Shown here one piece after another: positions 6,639 through 9,835 of a DNA stretch of 9,835 nucleotides (positions are counted from its first letter, which is position 1; each line of letters opens with the position of its first letter). Made by a program: the position numbers and the translations under genes. The notes under the pieces were generated by a model, which worked only from the letters and a program-made list of their open reading frames with translations, had not been told where the DNA came from and did no database searches. The stretch is from an uncultured Haloferula sp. (GTDB lineage Bacteria > Verrucomicrobiota > Verrucomicrobiae > Verrucomicrobiales > Akkermansiaceae): positions 1-9,835 of the forward strand of contig CAMPGU010000148.1 in the NCBI GenBank assembly GCA_946885645.1. Reading direction: 5' to 3'.

Positions 6639-6670
6639 AAAAGCACCGGCCCTCGCGGACCGGTGCTTTT
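6639..6670. terminator. Bidirectional intrinsic terminator between convergent genes
   Basis: AAAAGCACCGG (6639-6649) and CCGGTGCTTTT (6660-6670) form a perfect 11-bp stem with a 10-base loop. On the minus strand the stem is followed by six T residues, a textbook terminator about 30 bases after the porin stop. On the plus strand four T residues follow, serving the secreted-protein gene. Confidence 0.88.
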
Positions 6671-6700
6671 ACCGAATCTACCAAGAAAACGTTATCCGGA

Positions 6701-8005
6701 TCAGAAGGAGGAGCGGAAGCCGAAGAGCCAGGTGAGGGCATCGGTTTCGCCGCTGCCCACGCCCGGGGTGGAGAGGTGGGCGTATTCGGCACCGGCCTGC
6801 ACCTTCAGGTTATCGCCGCAGATCAGGTAGTTCAGGCCTGCATAGACGGTGTGCAGCTCGTCGCCGCGGCCGCTGTTGACGATGTTCGGGTTGCCGCCGC
6901 CGCCGTAGTTGGTGGCGCGGACGTAGCGGCTGTTCATGCGGATGCCTTGGTTTTCCTCGGCTCCGGCGTAGGCGTACTGGACGACGGCCTGCAGCTTGGC
7001 GGGGACGATCCAGTAGTAGGGAGTGGCCACGAAGCCCCAGAAATTCCCGCGGCGGGCGGCATTGGCGTGCATTTCGGCATCGCCGTTGTCGCCGTAGATT
7101 CCTTCGATATTCACCCCGCCGTTGCCGACGGTGTATTCGGCGGAGAGGGTGGTGGCCCAGCGGTAGTCGAGGAGGGAGTCCTCGTTGGCGAGGCGCTCGT
7201 CGGCGTTGTTGTAGAGGAATTCCCAGCCGAAGCGCAGGTCGTCGTTGGCGGTGTAGAGGACCTCGAGGTTGTACATCTGGCCGTCGTTCCATCCGCCCCA
7301 GCCTTCGACGCTGCCGCTATCCGCGCCGAAGGCGTCGGTGCCTTCGTCGCTGCTGTAGATGCCGGCGATGGCCGTGACGGGGCCCTTGGTGGCGTTCAGC
7401 TGGAAGCCGGTGGGCCGCGCGCTCTGATAGACCTTGTTGGAGATGGCGGAGCGCTCGACGGTGAGCAACGAGTTCGAGGAGGTGCGCGCCTCCAGGCCGC
7501 CGTGCCACTTGATGCGGCCGTAGTTCAGCGTCAGCCCGTCCAGGCCGGAAAGGTCGAAGGCCTTCAGGGCATTGAAGCTGAAGTAGGATTCGTCGAAGTC
7601 GATGTAGTCGTATTCCAGGTCGCCGCCGTTGAAGCGCTGGTCTTCCACCAGGTTCACCGTGCCCTTGTAGGTGAAGTAATTCAGGAAGCCGATCTTGGCA
7701 CCCAGGCGAAGGCGGCGCACCTCCGTGTAGCTCTCGCTGAAATCCCGGCCGTTCACGCCCTCGCCATCGACATAGGCGGCGTTCCAGTGGAAGCGGCCTT
7801 CGAACACGAGGCTCTGGAGCACCGGGTTCTCGGGAATCGGCACGGTACCCGGCTTGCCCGACCACCAGCTGCAGAAGTCGAAATCCTGGAGAACGGAGCC
7901 GCTGTCCGCCGGGGCCGCGTCAACGGGAGGTTCGCCCGCGCTGGCGAGGCTGGAGAATCCGCAAGCGAAGGCCGCGGTCGTCAATCGGATGGTATGGTGT
8001 TTCAT
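6701..8005 (-). CDS. Phosphate-selective-type outer-membrane porin (OprP/OprO-like)
   Basis: 434 residues. A signal peptide with a hydrophobic core ends near ASA|GE (residue 23). The mature chain has the alternating, aromatic, Asp/Gly/Asn-rich pattern of an outer-membrane beta-barrel (for example LVFEGRFHWNAAYVDGEG, VRRLRLGAKIGFLNYFTYKG, FRWGWEFLYNN-type strands) and ends WLFGFRSSF. A terminal Phe is the usual signal for barrel assembly. The layout fits the phosphate-selective porin O/P group, which passes phosphate or polyphosphate. The specificity is inferred mainly from context: it is divergent from pstS, and both share a region rich in Pho-box-like half-sites. I chose the internal ATG at 8005 over the upstream in-frame codon at 8044 because it puts the signal peptide at the N-terminus. 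No ribosome site is evident. It ends at a strong terminator. A general porin is the main alternative. Confidence 0.84.
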   Translation of the reverse strand: MKHHTIRLTTAAFACGFSSLASAGEPPVDAAPADSGSVLQDFDFCSWWSGKPGTVPIPENPVLQSLVFEGRFHWNAAYVDGEGVNGRDFSESYTEVRRLRLGAKIGFLNYFTYKGTVNLVEDQRFNGGDLEYDYIDFDESYFSFNALKAFDLSGLDGLTLNYGRIKWHGGLEARTSSNSLLTVERSAISNKVYQSARPTGFQLNATKGPVTAIAGIYSSDEGTDAFGADSGSVEGWGGWNDGQMYNLEVLYTANDDLRFGWEFLYNNADERLANEDSLLDYRWATTLSAEYTVGNGGVNIEGIYGDNGDAEMHANAARRGNFWGFVATPYYWIVPAKLQAVVQYAYAGAEENQGIRMNSRYVRATNYGGGGNPNIVNSGRGDELHTVYAGLNYLICGDNLKVQAGAEYAHLSTPGVGSGETDALTWLFGFRSSF

Positions 8006-8071
8006 TGTGGATGAGAGGCATAGCCGTATGAATGCTTGGGCCATCCGGACGGCGGCGGAAATGCAGCGAAT

Positions 8072-8089
8072 GTGACGGTCGCGTGACAG
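8072..8089 (-). promoter_or_regulatory. Tandem Pho-box-like element facing the porin gene
   Basis: On the minus strand it reads CTGTCAC, GCGA, CCGTCAC: two 7-mers 11 bases apart. This matches the known PhoB Pho-box layout (two CTGTCAT-like repeats, 4-base spacer). It lies 66 bases upstream of the porin ATG, which suggests activation of the porin under phosphate starvation. Confidence 0.62.
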
Positions 8090-8097
8090 ATCCGGAG

Positions 8098-8115
8098 TGT
8101 GACAGTCCTGTCACA
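8098..8115. promoter_or_regulatory. Perfect 18-base palindrome of Pho half-sites
   Basis: TGTGACAG and CTGTCACA are perfect inverted copies around TC. Each arm contains one Pho-type CTGTCAC half-site, one facing each gene. On the plus strand the right half is followed, at the usual 11-base step, by a weak second repeat CCTGAGG (8119-8125). The 8-base gap between TGTGA and TCACA rules against a standard CRP site, which has 6. Confidence 0.55.
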
Positions 8116-8141
8116 AGTCCTGAGGGAAGATGCAAGTGATT

Positions 8142-8147
8142 TAAAAT
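8142..8147 (+). promoter_or_regulatory. Candidate -10 element for pstS
   Basis: TAAAAT matches the -10 consensus at five of six bases, in an AT-rich patch. It sits 16 bases after the weak Pho repeat at 8119-8125, which would take the -35 position. The implied 5' leader is about 135 bases. Confidence 0.38.
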
Positions 8148-8191
8148 TAGAACATAAGAGTGAAATCCGCCGGCGAAGCGGGGCGGGTTCC

Positions 8192-8207
8192 GTGACGAAC
8201 CTGTCAC
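8192..8207. promoter_or_regulatory. Second inverted GTGAC-N6-GTCAC site near pstS
   Basis: GTGAC (8192-8196) and GTCAC (8203-8207) are separated by GAACCT. The site matches the palindrome at 8099-8114 in 12-13 of 16 positions and lies 83 bases before the pstS ATG. It could be a second binding site for the same regulator. Confidence 0.4.
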
Positions 8208-8289
8208 AGAGCGCCGGTGGACGTTTGGGGCGATCCGGCCATCCATGCGTCCGAGCGCCATCCGTGGCGCGAAATCCACCTATATCCAC

Positions 8290-9105
8290 ATGCGCACTAT
8301 CATCCGATACACTGCCGCCAGCCTGTTTGCGGGAGCGATGCTCGCCGCCACCGCCGGTGCCCAGACCATCAGCATCAAGGGCTCCGACACCCTGGGTGCC
8401 AAGCTCGTCCCCTCGCTCTCCGAGGCCTTCAAGGCGAAGAACCCGAGCGTGAAATTCGAGATCGCGGCGGAAGGATCCTCCACCGCGTTTCCCGCGCTGG
8501 CCAACGGCACCGCGCAGATCGGCATGTCTTCCCGGCAAGCCAAGCCGGACGAGATCACCGCGGCCCGCACCAAGGGCATCAAGCTCAACGAGATCGAGGC
8601 CTGCCACGACATGATCGTGGTGATCGTGAACAAGTCCAACCCGATCAAGCGGCTCACCAAGGACCAGGTGGCCAAGATCTTCACCGGCGCGGTGAAGGAT
8701 TGGAGCGAAGTCGGCGGCGCCCCGGGAGCGATCTCCGTTTACACCCGCAATACCGCCTCCGGTACCTACAAGGACTGGCAAAGCCTGGCGATGGGCGGCA
8801 AGAACTACGGCAAGAACTCCCAGAAGATGGCGGGCAACGAGCAAATCGCCGAGGAGGTCTCCAGGAACAAAAACGGCATCGGCTACGTCGGCCTCGCCTA
8901 CGTGAAGAAGAGCGGGATCCAGACCGTCACGATCGACGGCGTCCAGCCGGTCGCCGCGAACGCGAAGAAATATGCCTACAGCCGCGCGTGCTACCTCTAC
9001 GTGCCTGAGAACGCCGACGCCACCACCAAGTCCTTCGTGGAATTCGCCACCAGCGACGCCGGCCAGAAGATCGCCGAGGGTCTGGGCTTCGTGCCCAACC
9101 GCTAA
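8290..9105 (+). CDS. pstS: Phosphate ABC transporter substrate-binding protein
   Basis: Periplasmic phosphate-binding protein of the high-affinity Pst importer, 271 residues. A signal peptide with hydrophobic core (YTAASLFAGAMLAATAGA) is probably cut after the AGA near residue 24. Family landmarks are clear: ISIKGSDTLGAKLVPSLSEAF just after the leader, GSSTAFPALANGTAQIGMSSR (phosphate-loop and hinge region), DQVAKIFTGAVKDWSEVGG, YTRNTASGTYKDW, and a final AGQKIAEGLGFVP. I chose the ATG at 8290 over one 45 bases upstream because it places the signal peptide at the N-terminus; no ribosome site separates them. It is divergent from the porin and followed after 104 bases by pstC. The shared upstream region carries Pho-box-like sites, so induction by phosphate starvation is likely. 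Confidence 0.96.
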   Translation: MRTIIRYTAASLFAGAMLAATAGAQTISIKGSDTLGAKLVPSLSEAFKAKNPSVKFEIAAEGSSTAFPALANGTAQIGMSSRQAKPDEITAARTKGIKLNEIEACHDMIVVIVNKSNPIKRLTKDQVAKIFTGAVKDWSEVGGAPGAISVYTRNTASGTYKDWQSLAMGGKNYGKNSQKMAGNEQIAEEVSRNKNGIGYVGLAYVKKSGIQTVTIDGVQPVAANAKKYAYSRACYLYVPENADATTKSFVEFATSDAGQKIAEGLGFVPNR

Positions 9106-9131
9106 AAAAAGCCGCCTGACAATTTCGACAC

Positions 9132-9166
9132 GCAATCCCGGCGCGGATCCAACCCGCCGGGATTGC
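9132..9166 (+). terminator. Strong hairpin between pstS and pstC (partial terminator or mRNA stabiliser)
   Basis: GCAATCCCGGCG (9132-9143) pairs perfectly with CGCCGGGATTGC (9155-9166) around an 11-base loop, 26 bases after the pstS stop. Only CATTTCC follows, so it is not a full T-tailed terminator. A hairpin here would allow much more pstS than pstC product, as is common for binding-protein genes. Confidence 0.6.
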
Positions 9167-9209
9167 CATTTCCGCGAGGGTCCTTCACGTTCGCCCCGAA
9201 TTGCCACGC

Positions 9210-9835
9210 ATGCCGGAATCATCGAATCCTCCCGCCGTTCCCGCCGGTCATCCGTTCCGCCGGAAGGGCCGCGGTACGGACGGGATCATCAAGTCGTTCT
9301 TCGCGGGGAATGCCGGGCTGACCATCGTCATCCTGGTGCTGATCATCGTATTCCTGGTGCGGGAGGGCGCGGGATTCTTTCCCGACTACCGGAAGGAACT
9401 GGAGCTGTACCGCAAGGCGGGCCTGGAATACGTCGATATTCCCCGCGAGGACCTGGAGGCGCACGAGCAGATGAGCTCGCTGCTGAACCGGGCCTACTAC
9501 GCGCAGGTGAATGCCGCCTGCCGCACGGAGTTCCAGCGTTCCCAGGAGGCCTCCGCGCTGGTGCAATATATCGGCGAGGGGGTGGCACCGGCCCAGGCCG
9601 CGCTCCAGCGGGTGAGCGATGGGGCGGGGGAGAGCGGGCCGCCCGAGGAACTTCAGAAAAAACTCGCTGCGAAGTACCGGCAGCTGCTGGCGGAGGCGCT
9701 GGCGGGCCACCGCGAGCTGCGTCCCGGTGTCGTGGTGGAGCCGAAGGTGGTCCACGGCCCCACCCGCGAGGCCCTGATCGAGGCCGCCCAGGGTGCCCGG
9801 CTGACGGTGGTCGGCGCGCGGGGGCGGGGCGGGTT
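9210..9835 (+). CDS. pstC: Phosphate ABC transporter permease PstC, N-terminal part, cut by window
   Basis: I translated this frame directly; it is open to the window edge, giving 208 residues. A basic, proline-rich cytoplasmic start (about 1-28) leads to one strong membrane helix (GLTIVILVLIIVFLV, 36-50) and then REGAGFF, the PstC/PstA-type start after the first helix. Residues about 55-150 are hydrophilic and helical (NRAYYAQVNAACRTEFQRSQEASALV), which fits the long periplasmic insert seen in some PstC proteins; I believe this is common in Verrucomicrobiota. The permease core has not begun by the window edge. From about residue 157 the sequence instead resembles a universal stress protein (see the separate entry), so the identity of the gene's end is uncertain. 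The start ATG lacks a clear ribosome site. It follows pstS in the same direction with a hairpin between. Confidence 0.66.
   Translation, partial: MPESSNPPAVPAGHPFRRKGRGTDGIIKSFFAGNAGLTIVILVLIIVFLVREGAGFFPDYRKELELYRKAGLEYVDIPREDLEAHEQMSSLLNRAYYAQVNAACRTEFQRSQEASALVQYIGEGVAPAQAALQRVSDGAGESGPPEELQKKLAAKYRQLLAEALAGHRELRPGVVVEPKVVHGPTREALIEAAQGARLTVVGARGRGG
9678..9835 (+). other. Universal-stress-protein-like segment in frame with pstC
   Basis: The last ~52 residues read as the C-terminal half of a Usp domain: an amphipathic helix (RQLLAEALAGHREL), a strand with VVVEPKVVHGPTREALIEAA, then ARLTVVGARGRGG. The G-x-R-G-x-G-G loop after a VVG strand is the Usp nucleotide-binding signature and is typical of high-GC actinobacterial copies. 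GC here is about 78% (9721-9835, my count). No membrane permease feature is present. A chimeric join or a true fusion are both possible. Confidence 0.55.

Larger units (their letters stand above)
8006..8289. other. Shared divergent control region of porin and pstS
   Basis: A 284-base region between the two start codons. It holds six GTGAC/GTCAC half-sites (at about 8072, 8083, 8099, 8108, 8192 and 8201), grouped as one tandem pair and two inverted pairs, and a possible -10 element facing pstS. The AT-rich stretch 8131-8160 is the likeliest place for DNA melting. Confidence 0.65.

Noticed and set aside
6776..8014. A 412-codon plus-strand frame antisense to the porin
   Set aside because: Val/Ala/Gly-rich repetitive product with no domain; the porin frame has a signal peptide and terminal Phe.
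8098..8115. CRP/FNR-type binding site
   Set aside because: The TGTGA and TCACA arms are 8 bases apart rather than the 6 of CRP, and neighbouring half-sites fit the Pho pattern better.
8002..9222. A 406-codon minus-strand frame antisense to pstS and its promoter region
   Set aside because: It runs through the Pho-box region and the pstS gene and has no recognisable domain.

Overview
The window looks like a high-GC Gram-negative chromosome, most likely from the Verrucomicrobiota (Luteolibacter/Haloferula-like). That placement is inference from protein style: a phosphate-selective-type porin, a PstC with a long soluble insert after its first membrane helix, a ROK protein with a long N-terminal extension, and several genes without a clear Shine-Dalgarno sequence. 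No rRNA, tRNA, CRISPR array, insertion sequence or origin was seen.

Layout. (1) 1-1203, minus strand: two tandem paralogous site-2 proteases (family M50). The downstream copy is cut by the window edge just before its conserved DGG motif. (2) 1204-1882: a 680-base spacer without a convincing gene. It holds a strong hairpin, an AC tract, four CGGGGGG motifs and a sharply AT-rich island with inverted repeats. (3) 1883-4187, minus strand: a compact ferrous-iron uptake operon, feoA-feoB plus a 51-residue cysteine-rich membrane protein, with intergenic gaps of 9 and 1 bases. (4) 4188-4512: a divergent promoter region with an imperfect palindrome in front of feoA. (5) 4513-5913, plus strand: a ROK-family protein lacking the usual zinc-binding cysteine cluster. 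(6) 6023-6577, plus strand: a small secreted protein of unknown function. (7) 6592-6670: two hairpins between convergent genes, one an excellent two-way terminator. (8) 6701-8005, minus strand: a phosphate-porin-like outer-membrane protein. (9) 8006-8289: a divergent control region with six GTGAC/GTCAC half-sites, read here as Pho-box-like elements. (10) 8290-9835, plus strand: pstS, a hairpin, then the start of pstC.

How it works together. The right third is a phosphate-starvation module: the porin admits phosphate through the outer membrane, PstS captures it in the periplasm and PstC forms part of the inner-membrane channel. Both arms are probably controlled from one shared region. The feo operon imports Fe(II) across the inner membrane. 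The protease pair, the ROK protein and the secreted protein have no evident link to these pathways.

The most anomalous point is the last ~160 bases. The reading frame that starts as PstC runs, without a stop, into residues that look like the C-terminal half of a universal stress protein. This is topologically odd and may be a chimeric join rather than a real fusion. No wholly new multi-gene system could be supported.
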